A stretch of DNA of 64,000 nucleotides from Channallabes apus (GCA_030522415.1 CM060125.1:434001-498000); one strand, 5' to 3'. Shown: positions 25,301 through 37,965, counted from the stretch's first letter. The notes: generated by a model from the sequence alone, not told the origin. Program-made: numbers and translations.

Positions 25301-25538
25301 TAAAAGCGTGTGTACCTGTGGACATGACCTAAATGTGATATTGGACAGATTCTAACTGACTATGTGCACTTTTATTGAACCAATAAACACCTGAACACGC
25401 TTGCAGTAAACGTACACCAGCACCGGTTTCAATAACTTTGTGCAAACTTGTGAAATGTGTAAGGAGTCTGACTCACAAATACAATTTTCTCCTTATTTGA
25501 CTTGGCATAAGAGTAAACAATATTTTCTGGATTCTTAC

Positions 25539-25751
25539 CATGGATGAGCTAGCAGGCTCCAGAGTGTGTGAGATTTGATCTTGCACCGCTTGAAGGTTTT
25601 GATAGTGCTGCTGTGAGTGCTGTTGCAAATCGCTGTTCTCACCATTGCTCACGTTCTTTACCTGCAAGGAGGCAGAAAGCACGTCTGATTCCTGGCCAAA
25701 CAGCCAACTCTTCCATGTTGCTGCAAGCCTCTGCAAGCGCAGCAGACTCAT
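25539..25751 (-). CDS. rapgef6: Probable alternative first coding exon of rapgef6
   Basis: An open minus-strand stretch from ATG at 25751 encodes 71 residues: MSLLRLQRLAATWKSWLFGQ, then LQVKNVSNGENSDLQQHSQQ, ending HTLEPASSSM. The donor is excellent (ATG|GTAAGA). Phase 0 at the donor matches the phase-0 entry of the exon at 14563/14560, giving ...SSSM|(Q)LPGDF. A plausible acceptor (ctttttccctcag) lies at about 25770. An internal CAG|GTAAAG at 25662 could also serve as a donor or acceptor, giving a shorter form. I know no human counterpart. RAPGEF2 also has a short alternative first exon joined just before LPADF, so this position is reasonable. The link to rapgef6 is inferred from strand, position and phase only. 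Confidence 0.5.
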
Positions 25752-25799
25752 GGCAGATACACTCACAGAAATGTTAAACTGAGGGAAAAAGGTGTTCAA

Positions 25800-27243
25800 T
25801 AAAGAACGAAGGTGTCTCTAATGTGTACGAGCATCACTAGCACATCTGCTACCAGAAGTCGTCAGAAGTCTCTTTTTGAAAGTCATAATCAGGCAACAGA
25901 CTTTGCACTAAAGCCACAGCTTCCTGTAGGAAACCATAAATACACAAACCATCTGTCAAATAAGCATTTAACCTTACTCCTGTTAGGTTCTGTTATATTA
26001 CACTTTTAGCATAATACACTAATGCATTCAATTATGACAGGGTGACTAGAGCTGATTAACAATATCACCAGCATGTGATCTCTGTAGTCCTTTAAATCTA
26101 AACATTATGGCACTATTTAAAACCTAATTTTACAATTACAACAAAGCTCATAGCTTAGCATAACGAAGTGCAAAATGGTTTGCTTTCACATGCCGCATAC
26201 ACACTTACAGATTGCTAAGCTTTTAAATCACTGCCTAAAAAGCAACATTTTCACCAATTTAATATTATTTTAAAAATGTATAAATTTCTAACATATTGCT
26301 GGACTGATTTGCTGCTAAAGTAACAGAAGTCTCCTAATAACTGTTCGTACATTCTGTCCCAGAGCGATGTGCACTGACTTGGGTTAAACTAACTTTGAGT
26401 CTGTTTTACTTTTTTAAGAGCTCAATGATCCCAAAGTTTATACCCATGCACAGAGCACAGGATCGGGGTGTGGCATAAAAAAAATCCATCCAATCAAAGC
26501 ACTAAAAGCATCCATTAGATCAGGACAGAAAATAAATGGCATGGAGGGAAAGAGTGAAATGTAGATGAGTCAGCTTATCATTACTTATCCCACAATCCAT
26601 CAGTATCTCTGCTGAAAATACTTAGAGGAGAGAACTTGTGGGGAAAGAGAGGCGCGCACACACACACTGCTAGATTCTTTGTAAAAATGTCAATCAAAAT
26701 CTTTCTCCATGGAAATTAAGATAATTAATACTTTTTTCAACCAAAACATTTATCTTAAAGTGAATAACTTACAAGCTCTTAAATATAAATATAATGCTAA
26801 AAATTACAATAAAAAAAATAACTAAATGGAGAAGTGTGAGGAATGGCAGCAAGTTGACCATCCACTTTATTTGCAGGTAACGGTAGCATGCAGGTGTCAG
26901 GATCTGCACGCGGGTAAAGCTAACGCACACAGGCAGAGCCGCGGGAACCTTTAGTAACTAATAAATAACTAATAAATAACACCTGTGATTTTTGGACACT
27001 CAGCAAAACTTCAAATCTTCAACACTGCATGCGTGAGTTTATTTTATAAGTTGTTAATCAGAATAAGGTAGATTTCACAGAGTTTGTCAGGTAGTTTCAA
27101 ATTTATTATGTAGATTATTTAACAGAACGTGCCGAGAGTCTCTGTGTAACAGCAACTGTAGAATCAACACATTTGGTTTAATTAACTATTACAATTAGTT
27201 ACATCACAATTAGAACTGTACAAGTCTATGACAGCAGTATATA

Positions 27244-27305
<62 letters not shown>

Positions 27306-28284
27306 CACGTCGCATGCACGCATGCGTGAGACATTTACCTTATTCTGATAACAATAGTAATGATATAATAGCATAGCTTACAAGACACACCAACAAACAA
27401 ACATGACCATGAGTCTTGTGTGCGGCAAAAATCATGAGCTAATGACAACCTCTTTTCTTTTGGTTTGTCCCTTTTGTTAAGTTTTGGAAAGAGGGCTGAA
27501 TAGGTGAAGTAAACATGATCAAAAGCCTAGAGCTTTCCTGAGGGGTGAACCGTCAACTTTATAGAGATGACTTAAACGCTTGGTGAAGTTGCATGGTAAA
27601 AAAATGGCCAGTGTAAATCACAGCTGTGTTTTAATAGCAAAAGCAAAAGTTTTCCGCACACAATGTGATGAGGACTCACAGGACTGGGACTAAACAGCTG
27701 TGTGTCCATATGAAAACCACTTGTTAGTGAGACTAATCCCTTTCATTTGTTATGAACCATATAGTAAATGTGCTGAATCAAAGTTAAATCTTAATGTAAT
27801 TTTTTTTATAGTAAACGTTAAGTAATTAGGTGGGGTAAAAAAACATGTTCACCTGTCCTAATTCCAGAGTTATTACACAACTAATTAATTAGAAGACAGA
27901 TATAACTAATGAAATGCACAAAACTAGTCAGTCTGAACCACAAAACTAAATTTAGAAAACTCTGGAATTCTGAGAAATAATCAGTAAAGCCACTCCTGTT
28001 TCATTTTCACATTTTTAAGATGCAACCCTCTTCCATTCCCACTTGAGGAATAATGTTTAACTTGTGGCAAAAGAAGAAATTAAGTATCTGATCGCTACAT
28101 GTCCCTTAAGAAACTTTATCACTTTCAGTTAAAATAAAAGAACCTCATTTTTTCAAGGTTTCAAGGTCAGCTACTATGAACTGAACAGTAGATTATAACT
28201 TTTAGTGCTGCAGTTTGGTGTTTTTTTCTGCCATAACATTAATCTAATTAAGAAATTATCTACTACATACAGTACAGTACTCAC
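25800..28284. other. rapgef6 intron or alternative-promoter region, no further gene seen
   Basis: If 25751-25539 is a first exon, its promoter should lie just right of 25751, but I see no CpG-rich block or clear TATA box there. 27246-27299 is a (TG)n microsatellite. 27660-27745 is a dispersed repeat ('gggactaaacagctgtgtgt') that recurs at 50690-50765. Confidence 0.4.
27246..27299. repeat. (TG)n microsatellite
   Basis: About 26 TG units followed by a GCGCGCACGT stretch with Z-DNA potential. Confidence 0.96.
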
Positions 28285-28351
28285 CACAATCATTTCTGGC
28301 TCCAAGCTGATGCAGTCAACATTTCTATTTTAACCCAGACTCTTGCAGAAC
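28285..28351 (-). pseudogene. rapgef6: Exon-like block of rapgef6 with an in-frame stop
   Basis: A 67-nt minus-strand block has a strong acceptor (gttctctctcctcag) and strong donor (GTG|GTGAGT). After one base it reads FCKSLG-stop-NRNVDCISLEP and EMIV. From memory, human RAPGEF6 has FGKQFGGKRGCDCLVLEPSE then MIV at the end of its first cyclic-nucleotide-binding-like region. The match is roughly half of residues in register, with one residue deleted and TAA (28332-28330) at a Gly position. Splice signals and phase are kept. It may be a decayed exon, a sequencing error or a chance match. I could not find the exons expected before it (40.7-28.4 kb) or between it and 14563. Confidence 0.5.
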
Positions 28352-29570
28352 CTGAGGAGAGAGAACTAATTAAGAGGACAGCTACTTGAACCAAACCAGT
28401 GAAGTGTATCGTTTTATTGGCCATTAGGGCAAATACTTAAAATATTATATTAATAATATGCTTCATCTGTAATTTACGAGATCTGTAAGTTAAGAACTGA
28501 CTAACACATAATTAAAAAACATGGAAGGATAGTGCTGAGCCGAAGAATGTAGTCAGAAACAAATTATGATTAGCAATGACTTCGCAATGTTTGGTGACAT
28601 AACAGAGCATATAGGACTAACTGGGACTAAACTGCTGTGTTTTCACACATGAATTTTTCACCACATGATCCTGACACGCAAGATTGATTCCATAAGATTG
28701 TCAAAACAATACCATGACACCGTAAATAATAAGGACTGTTATCAAGAAAGAAGTGGTACAATGAAAATATTAGTGTGTACAACCTTTTTGGCAAAGGAGT
28801 ATATAATCATTGTTAAAATATTTGCAATACAGCTGAGCCTCAAAAAAATGACATTAAATTTAATGTGTCCACAAAACTGATGCAGATGCTGGCATTCAAA
28901 ATTCACTGGGCACTGGGCTTTACTAAGGTCGCATGATATTAGTGAGAAGTAAGTTGTAGTGCTGAAGTAATAGATGACACTAAGCTTGAACGAAGCACCT
29001 GTGCATCATGCGAGATGTGTGTGGCACAAAGTAATCAGATGGAAGTTCTATTGCGCCAGGCAATTCCTGAAGATATGCTCTTTATAAAAAATATCCCCAG
29101 TTAATGTGTGTAACGCAAAAACCCATGAAACCCAAGACTCAAAACAGGATGAGGAAACAGCACACAAAATAAGCTGTGGTTTCAAGTATTAAAACATGAC
29201 ATCATAAACAAATTGAAGTAGCAAGAAATACACAAATTACTCACTCTAAGATTAACTCCTGGCATCAAACGTACTCAAAAATAAAAATAAAAATTTAAAA
29301 AAGGTTAACCACAATTGTTTTGCTAAGCTTGGAGTCCTTGGCTTTCATCATTCATTGCTTTCTTTTCTCCTTTTCTTTACCAAGCAAAAACAATGTGACC
29401 CAACTGGCTGTGTGGAATTTACAAACAGCAAAAATATGTAACACTGGCCACACAGAGAATAAAGGGTAAGTCATCAGGCATATCTCAAAACTTTTACAAA
29501 AGATCTGAGTCCCAAAAACACTACCTATGACATAAAAAATTTACATTGAAAAAAGTCCGTTTTACACTGA

Positions 29571-29651
29571 GCAGGATACGCAGATACACAATACGCAGAT
29601 ACACAATACGCAGATACACAATACGCAGGTACACAATACGCAGATACGCAG
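29571..29651. repeat. 15-bp minisatellite
   Basis: Unit acgcagatacacaat repeated about four times with one a-to-g variant, ending in truncated units (acgcagatacgcagatg). On the minus strand it reads as repeated CVSAY, which is not a gene. Confidence 0.9.
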
Positions 29652-30746
29652 ATGTCCCCGTTACTCCTGCTGGGAACAAGCGAAGCATGCTTGCTCATTT
29701 CCGCAGTTTTTTGACAACCTGAACTCATCAGATCAAATCTTACAGGTACATAAAGTATTCAGGAAAGTAACGACTGTGCTGGAGGTTCCTCATGACAAAC
29801 CCTCCGTTCAACACAAAGACCTTCTCCAAATGCCTCACAACAGACACGCACCAGAAGCTGCTCTCACTTCCAGTTTAGCTCTGTTTCACATCAACATGAA
29901 ACAACAATGTCACAGACTTGTACAAGTTAAAGACCATTTATATTTTTATTTCGACAGTGTTTACACATAGTAGAAATAATGATGATCAAACAAATGGATT
30001 AACATTATGGTGTGATATAGGGATTTTTTCAAGCACAGTGTTGTGTTCCCATATTTATATGTATAAGAATTATAAGTCCTATATTGACGGACAGGCCTCA
30101 GACAAAAACTGTGCATTTCGGCTTTTGAATATGTCACGTAGTGTCAAAGTTATAATAATCTCTTTAAAACGTGTAGATTTTACAGATATCAGAATGCTCA
30201 CAAATTGCTCATATTACTATTATTATTATTACTGTTACTTTTTTTTTTTATAAAAACAACTGTAAACAACCATAATGTTTGTTAAAAGTGAAATAAAAAC
30301 GTTAAGTAAAAGCAATGATATGAACAGTTATTTGGCGGATTTAATAAAAAGAATTAAGCTACTAATAAGCTACTTGCTCAAAAATCAATAGATAATCAGA
30401 AAATGAAACTGAATATTTTACTAAGATAACAGAGCACTGCAGAGGTACAAGTACATTTTAATGTGCTGGAGTCATTTTAAGACGAAATCTTTATCCAATC
30501 TACTTTGTCAATTTCTCATCTTTGATTCGCTCTCTGATCACCAAATAAGGGAGTGAATTTGGCTGATGACATAAAAAAAAATACAGAGAAGAAGTGAAAG
30601 AAAATATTCAACCTTTTTTCTTTTTGGCAAAGCGTTCTGCCGTACATAAAGACAGGCAGACGTGTATGTTTGCTTCAACCTGAAATAATATCACCAATTA
30701 CTGTAAAGCTTATTTTTAGCTTCAACCTTTTAACTACTTCTAAAAA

Positions 30747-30748
<2 letters not shown>

Positions 30749-30800
<52 letters not shown>
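30749..30800. repeat. (AT)n microsatellite
   Basis: About 26 AT units. Confidence 0.96.
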
Positions 30801-30804
<4 letters not shown>

Positions 30805-31839
30805 TATATACTGTAGCCGAATCATTTAATAAGCTGTTGTAAATACTGGAAGATGTTTTCAAACTACGTACACACATTATGTTTTATGTTTGTTTTTGTG
30901 TTATATAACCATTTTACGCTGCGTCGTTGTATTGCAGGCTTGCTGATGTACAAAATAAACCAGTACAGTTCAAATGTTTTAATGAACATGTATGTGTAAG
31001 TATGGATATCACACCAGTGTAGTCATTGTGTGTGCAGTAGACTCGGCTAAGGTAAGTAACTATAGTTAATTTTAACTTCACTGAAGTGGAAGAATCTTCA
31101 ATAGATGACGATATCAAAAGATGAACATGAGACAAATTTTTATAAAGATAATATTGTTATACTGCTTATACAGTACAGGGTCATAAAAATGTGGCCTCGC
31201 TTAAGGGTCTTGGGGCATGAGGCAGGGGATGCCTTGGTCAGGGTGCAAGTTGTCTGGAGGCCAAACAGGCACACAAACACATACTCACTAGGGACGGGAA
31301 TCACCAGTAACCTCCTGATGTATCACAATTCTGAGGTGCCGATTCGATTAAATATCACATTTTCACCCAATTTTCACCACATTTTTACAATTTTAAACCT
31401 TCAAATAAGTTATGATTACTTAAATGTAGCCTGTACCTAATAACATTAGTTTTCTCATTTAAAACTAACTTCAGATACAAGAGTTTAACTGAGCACTACA
31501 TATCAGTCATCCGCCATAATTATTATTTCTTTAACTTAGGAAGTAATTCTCTCCTACCACATAGGATGAAAATGTGTAGAAATTGTTTACTCGTGGAATT
31601 ATGAAGAAACTGTGATCTTTTACTGCCTCAAATGCCTCCAAAGTCCCAAAACTTCACAGTGACCGCGCAGGTTGAGCAGCTGTGAGCACGCGGGTGTGTT
31701 TGTGGCTTCTAATGCAAGCACAAGGGGATTACTATGCACACAATTTGACAAAAAAAATTTTTGAGACTGCTGTAAGAGTGTGTTATCAGTGGATTTCAGA
31801 CTAAAAAGGCAAGATAGATCAGAGGCTTTTACACAACAT

Positions 31840-34800
31840 TCTTCTTTGTCTTTCGGCTGTTCCCTTTCAGGGGTCGCCACAGCGAATCATCTGCCTCCAT
31901 CTAACCCTATCCTCTGCATCCTCTTCTCTCACACCAACTAACTTCATGTCCTCTCTCACTGCATCCATAAATCTCCTCTTTGGTCTTCCTCTAGACCTCC
32001 TGCCTGGCAGTTCCAACCTCAGCATCCTTCTACCGATATATTCACAATCTCTCCTCTGAACAACCTCTGAATGTCCTCTGAATCCTCTGAATGTCCAAAC
32101 CACCTCAATCTGGCCTCTCTGACTTTATCTCCAAAACATCTAACATGGGTTGTCCCTCTGATGAACTCATTCTTGATCCTATCCATCCTTGTCACTCCCA
32201 AGGAGAACATCAACATCTTCAGCTCTGCTACCTCTAGCTCTGCCTCCTGTCTTTTCTTCAGTGCCACTGTCTCTAAGCCGTAGAGCATCGCTGGTCTCAC
32301 CACTGTCCTGTACACCTTTCCTTTCATTCTCGCTGATGCCCTTTTATCGCACAACACACCTGACACTTTTCTCCACCCATTCCAACCTGCCTGTACCCGC
32401 CTCTTCACCTCCTTTGAACACTCTCCGTTGCTCTCGACCATTGACCCTAAGTACTTAAAATCCTGCACCTTCTTTACCTCTGCTCCCTGTAGCCTCACTG
32501 TTCCTCTTGGGTCCCTCTCATTCACACACATGTATTCCGTCTTGCTTCGGCTAACCTTCATTCCTCTGCTTTCCAGAGCGTACCTCCACCTCTCCAAATT
32601 TTCCTCTACCTGTTCCCTGCTCTCGCTACAAAGCACAATGTCATCTGCAAACATCATAGTCCATGGAGACTCCTGTCTAACTTCATCTGTCATCGTGTCC
32701 ATCACTAGAGCAAACAAAAAGGGGCTTAGAGCCGATCCTTGATGCAGACCCACCTCCACCTTGAACTCTTCTGTCACACCTGCAGCACATCTCACCACTG
32801 TCTTACAACTCTCATACTTGTCCTGCACCACTCTAACATACTTCTCTGCCACTCCAGACTTCCTCATACAACACCACAGCTCCTCTCTCAGCACCCTGTC
32901 GTACGCTTTCTCTACATCTACAAAGACACAATGCAACTCTTTATTACCTTCTCTGTACTTCTCCATCAGCATCCTCAAAGCAAATACTGCATCTGATGTA
33001 CTCTTTCTAGGCATAAAACCATATTGCTGCTCACAAATTCTCACCTCTGCCCTTAACCTAGCTTCCACTACTCTTTCCCACAGCTTCATTGTATGGCTCA
33101 TTAGCTTTATACCTCTGTAATTGCCACAGCTCTGCACATCTCCCTTGTTCTTAAAAATCGGCACCAATACACTTCTCCTCCATTCCTCTGGAATCCTCTC
33201 ATTCTCCAAAATCTCGTTAAACAAACTAGTCAGAAACTCTACTGCCACCTCTGCTAAGCACTTCCATACCTCCACAGGTATGTCATCAGGACCAACAGCC
33301 TTTCCACTCTTCATCCTCTTCAACGCCCTTCTCACCTCACTTTTACTAATATTTGCTACTTCCTGCTCCACGACAGTCACCTCTTCTACTCTTTGTTCTC
33401 TTTCGTTTTCCTCATTCATCAACTCCTCAAAGTACTCCGTCCATCTTCCCATCACCCTCCTGGCATCTGTCAGTACATTTCCATCTCTATCTTTAATCAC
33501 TCTAACCTGCTGCACATCCTTCCCATCTCTATCTCTTTGCCTTGCCAACCTGTACAGATCCACCTCTCCCTCCTTACTGTCCAGCCTAGCATACAAGTCC
33601 TCATATGCTCTTTGTTTGGCCTTTGCCACTTCTACCTTCACCTTACGGTGCATCTCCCTGTACTCCTGTCTACTCTCTTCAGTCCTCTCAGAGTCCCACT
33701 TCTTCTTATCTAGCCTCTTTCCCTGTATACACTCCTGGACTTCCTCATTCCACCACCAAGTCTCCTTGTCTACTTTTCCCTTACCTGATGATACACCAAG
33801 TATCCTCTTACCTGTCTCCCTGATCACATTGGCTGTATTTGTCCAGTCAACTGAAAGCACCTCCTGACCACCCATAGCTTGTCTCAACTCCTCCCTAAAG
33901 ACTACACAACATTCTTCCTTTCTCAGCTTCCACCACTTTGTCCTCTTCTCTGCCTTTGTCCTCTTCACCTTCCTCACCACCAGGGTTATTTTACACACCA
34001 CCATTCTGTGTTGTCTGGCTACACTCTCCCCTACCAACACTTTGCAGTCACTAATCTCTTTCAGATTACCACGTCGACACAAGATGTAGTCCACCTGAGT
34101 GCTTCTGCCTCCGCTCTTATATGTCACCCTATGTTCCTGGCTCTTCTGGAAGAAAGTATTTACTACTGCCATTTCCATCCTCTTTGCAAAGTCCACCACC
34201 ATCTGTCCTTCTACATTCCTGTCCTGAAGACCAAACCTGCCAATCACATTTTCATCACCTCTGTTCCCTTCCCCAACATGTCCATTGAAGTCTGCACCAA
34301 TCACCACTCTCTCACCTCTGGGGATGCTCTGCATCACTTCATCTAACTCACTCCAGAATTTCTCCTTCTCTTCTAACACACATCCTACCTGTGGAGCATA
34401 ACAACATTGAACATCACACCATCAATTTCCAGCTTCAGACTCATCACCCTATCTGATACTCTCTTCACCTCTAGGACATTCCTTGCAAACTCCTCTTTCA
34501 GGATAACTCCTACTCCATTTCTTTTCCTATCCACACCATGGTAAAACAACTTGAACCCTGATCCTAAGCTTCTAGCTTCGCTACCTTTCCACCTGGTCTC
34601 CTGGACACACAGTATATCTACCTTCCTCCTCTGCATCATATCAACCAACTCTGTTCCCTTCCCTGTCATGGTCCCTACTTTCACTCCTAAACTCTTGCCT
34701 TTCCTCTTCTCTCTCTGCTTTCGAACACGCCTTCCTCCTCTCCTTCTTCGACCAACAGTAGCCCAATTTCCACCGGCACCCTGTAAGTCAACAGCACCGG

Positions 34801-34930
34801 TGGCGGTCAAATGTCAAATTTGGCAAATGTTTTACGTCGGATGCCCTTCCTGACACAACCCTCTGCATTTATCGAGACTTGGGACTTGCACAAGAAGACA
34901 CTGGATTGAGCCCCCCCCATGGTTGCATTA
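31840..34930 (-). mobile_element. Full-length RTE-clade LINE with perfect 17-bp target duplication
   Basis: A non-LTR retrotransposon is flanked by identical 17-bp repeats aggcttttacacaacat at 31823-31839 and 34931-34947. The 5' leader (34930-34811) contains the SINE-like core 'tcaggaagggcatccgacgt'. One large coding region follows, and then a very short 3' end (ggcgacccctgaaagggaac, agccgaaagac). Such compact 3' ends and target-primed insertion fit RTE elements. It inserted into AT-rich sequence (about 31285-31822 and 34948-35150) that reads like an older repeat. Confidence 0.88.
31867..34810 (-). pseudogene. RTE endonuclease-reverse transcriptase, two frameshifts
   Basis: This polyprotein nicks target DNA and reverse-transcribes the element RNA. 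From 34810 an apurinic-type endonuclease begins (ILCVQETRWKG; then ADFNGHVGEG and RQHRMVV). The reverse transcriptase follows, with KAVGPDDIPVEVWK, NYRGIKLMS, VFVDVEKAYDRV, GLHQGSALSPFLF and the catalytic FADD, and a C-terminal WFGH region continues to 31867. A small deletion near 34383 separates the first 141 codons from the 786-codon frame (34379-32019). A short duplication (gaatgtcctct-type, about 32066-32093) shifts the frame before the last 78 codons. With only two lesions the copy is young but not autonomous. Plus-strand open frames across it are shadows. Confidence 0.9.
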
Positions 34931-35149
34931 AGGCTTTTACACAACATGATTTTTAATAACCAAACGCCATAAAATGCATAAAAACTGCGAACTGAAAACC
35001 AGCCAATTCTGATCACTGGCCGAGTGACTGGTTCATCTCGTCTATAAACAATTTATCTAGTGATTTTGTGGTCAGTGTGGCCATAGGTGAATCGCCACAC
35101 TAAAAAATTACGATTCACAACAGAATCGATTTTTTCCTAATAATAATAA

Positions 35150-35335
35150 TAATAATAATAATTTCTCTAATCCTCACACACTATGGGCAGTTTAAGCCTA
35201 TAAAAGTCAAAATAAGCCTACTGGAACACCTGGAGAAAACCCACCAAGCCTTTGCAGAACATGCAAACTCTACACACATAAGTCAGAGGTGGGACTCGAG
35301 CCTTCGACCCCCTACTCCTCTGTGACGCCAAGAAA
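35150..35335 (-). mobile_element. Eroded tRNA-derived SINE fragment
   Basis: On the minus strand it contains 'agagtttgcatgttctgcaa' and 'tggtgggttttctccaggtg', the body of a widespread fish SINE family also present at 42525-42700. The head is degraded (gtcgaaggctcgagtcccac). A short (TAA)n precedes it. Confidence 0.55.
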
Positions 35336-35339
35336 AGAT

Positions 35340-36100
35340 TTTAGCTTTGATTTTCTTGATATTTACCATCTACATGTGTTAAATAACTTGGAACAAAGCA
35401 ACTGGTGGCGGATGACCCAACTTTAAGGTGAGCAAAGGTTTTGGAACAGCATGGTGATATTTATACCAAAAAGAAGGTAAACATGATGTTTCGACTTCTG
35501 AATTCATTCTGCTACTACATGACTTTCATCAACAATAAGGAATTGTGAGCCCATTGAAGAAACAGCCATACAGTTCATGTCATGTAATTACTTCAAAGTT
35601 CTAGTCTTGTCTTCAAAGTCTATCTGCTGATGAGTGGTTTGCATCCTTCTCTTCATGGCTCTTACCCTGTTTTTGTCAGTAAGAACTGTTGTGTTCATTA
35701 GCTGCCATTGTACTGCTATGGCCAATGCTTTCGTAATGGAGCTAATTAATTTACCTCTTTTCCCATCTTGGAAATGACTTGCTATCCTCCCATATATAGC
35801 TTTCTGAGCTTCATAATGAGTTTTCCATTTTAAAAACAAAAGCAACCAGCTCTGCCAGTCATGGTTACGACCTCATCACCTCATGCCTACAACTGCATCA
35901 CAGCTGAATATTCAGTACAACAACACGACCTCAAGCAATGTATATTGCTTACATAAATAATGCTCACATTATGTGATGACGCATTACACAATTATGAACA
36001 ATGTATCTCAATGTTACATGAATAAAATATTCAATTATGTGTGTGTGTGTGTGTGTGTGTGTGCCTTTAATATCTCTGGCATTGGCCCACTACTCTCAGA
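35340..36100. other. No recognised gene; open frame of unknown origin at 35845-35588
   Basis: A minus-strand open stretch of 85 codons (MLLFLKWKTHYEAQKAIYGR...) has no family I recognise and no good splice frame. It could be an old transposon fragment. A short (TG)n is at 36039-36062. Confidence 0.3.
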
Positions 36101-37965
36101 TTTCAGATCTCAGGCCTAAGCCACTCCAAATCTGTAATTTCATTGAAGTTTTTTTCTGTTTTTGTTTTGTTTTCTGAGCCGTTCAGAGGTGCATTGCTGG
36201 GGTCCGTTCTTCGTACGTTTCTAACTCAGTTAGCTGGATTTGATTGTTGTGGATTTGTCCTGATGATTGTTTAGTTCTTCGATGCGCTTGTCACATTTGC
36301 TGTCATAGCAACATATCCGTAAGCTTGAACCTGCTCGGGAGCAGCTTTATGTAAACAGGATTTAGGCTGCGCTCATGGCGGGTTATGATTGGTTGAAATA
36401 GCAAGGTCACATCTGACTGATTGGTTAAAGAGCACGACTGATGCGGACTGACTCACGTGGGAAAAGAAAAGTATATAATATCATCCATTATTATATTGTA
36501 ATGTTGAAGTTATATATACATGCAAAAATAAATAAATAAATAAAAAATTTGAAAAAAAGTATATGCCCCCCTGCCATGGATTGCCCCCCGAACATAATCG
36601 CCATCAAATATTATATTAGAACATAAATTCATAGGTTTATTATTATCAAATATGATATTACAATTATAATGAAGCCTAGGCACGAGACACCCGTCAAGAC
36701 CATTAATTGAAAAATTGGACGAAACTAATTTTATTATAAAATAAACAATATAAAATTATACATATTGTATTTGAAATAAATATTAATATTTCTATTTTTT
36801 CATATACAACATTTATTTTCATATTTTTATTTTATTGTCTCATGTAATTTGTAAAGCATTAACCTATGAATTTATGTTCTAATATAATATTTTATAGTGA
36901 TTATGAAGGGGGTGAAATCCATGGCAGGGGGGCATTTCAGTGCATAACACGTGTTACAAAAAAAATTGAGCCGCTCTTTTGTCATTTCGTCAACCAATCG
37001 AAGGGGTTGTGATCAGTGTTTCTACTGTCGATGCATATCGCCTTTTAAACCAACGCATGAACGCGCAATAATCCTAGACAACTCAATCCGGCCAGACTAA
37101 TCATCAACAACAGGTGTGCTCGAAGAACCAACTTAGCCAGATTGTAATTAGCCCGATGATCTCATCTTAGATGCGTCAGTGCATCTCGGATGTGTCAAGC
37201 GACGTACGAAGAACATCTGTCTGTTTCGGATCATTATCCTGCCACATAAGTGTACGTGAGCTTGAGGTCGCAAACTGATGATTAGACATTCTCCTTCAGT
37301 CTTTTCTGGTAGAATTCATAGTTACATCAATTATGAAAAGTTTTCCAGGTCCTGAAACTGCAAAGCCACCCCAGACCGTCACACTACCACCACCATGTTT
37401 TACTGTTTATATGATGTTCTATTTATGAAATACTGTGTTTGTTTTACGCCAGATGTAACAGGACACACACCTTCCAAAAGGTTCTACTTTTGTCTCATCA
37501 GTCCACAGAATCTTTGCCCAAAAGTCTTGGGGATAAAATATTTTTCGGCAAATTTGAGACAAGCCTTTGTGTTATTTTTGGTTACTAGTGTCTTTTGTTA
37601 TGGAACTCTTGCATTTATGATATTTTTGCCCTGACTCTCTCTTATTGTTTAATCTTGAACACTAACCTTAACTGAAGCAAATGAGGCCTGCAGTTCATTA
37701 GATGTTGTTCTGGGTTATTTTATGGGCTCTTTTATAAGGATGAGTTGTCATTGCGCTCTTGAAGTAAATTTCGTAGGGAGGCCATTCCTGGGAAGGTTCA
37801 GCACTGTTCCAAGTTTCCTCTATTTGTAGATAATGGCTCTCACCGTGGTTCGTTGAAATCTTAAAGCCTTAGAAACAGCTTTGTAAACTATTCCAGACTG
37901 ATACATGTCGATTACTTTGTTACTCACCTGTTTCTCAGATCTTTTAGCATACTTCTCTTTGACAG
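36101..37965 (-). mobile_element. Tc1 relic split by a MITE
   Basis: On the minus strand 37960-37213 follows the Tc1 transposase gene, N-terminal part first. The plus-strand text includes 'cccagaccgtcacactacca', the complement of the GGGSVMVWG region. The continuation at about 36197-36101 follows after the insertion at 36203-37212. It is related to copies 1 and 2 but heavily eroded, with no open frame. Confidence 0.75.
36203..37212. mobile_element. MITE with GTTCTTCGTACG ends
   Basis: Inverted ends GTTCTTCGTACG (left) and CGTACGAAGAAC (right) bound about 1 kb of AT-rich DNA. The flanking sequence resumes the Tc1 transposase, which shows the insertion. No coding region was found and the target duplication is unclear. 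An internal symmetry near the middle, 'cctatgaatttatgttctaa' at about 36862 against 'gaacataaattcataggttt' at 36620, suggests internal inverted sequence. Confidence 0.6.

Larger units (their letters stand above)
28400..31280. other. Intron, no gene seen
   Basis: AT-rich and mostly single-copy in appearance, containing the minisatellite at 29571-29651 and the (AT)n at 30749-30800. No exon of rapgef6 recognised. Confidence 0.45.

Noticed and set aside
29571..29651. Possible CRISPR-like array
   Set aside because: Direct tandem repeat without spacers in a vertebrate intron; a minisatellite.
33121..33867. 248-codon plus-strand open frame and its neighbours between 32071 and 34853
   Set aside because: Antisense shadow of the RTE reverse transcriptase on the minus strand; low-complexity Ser/Leu-rich translation with no domain.
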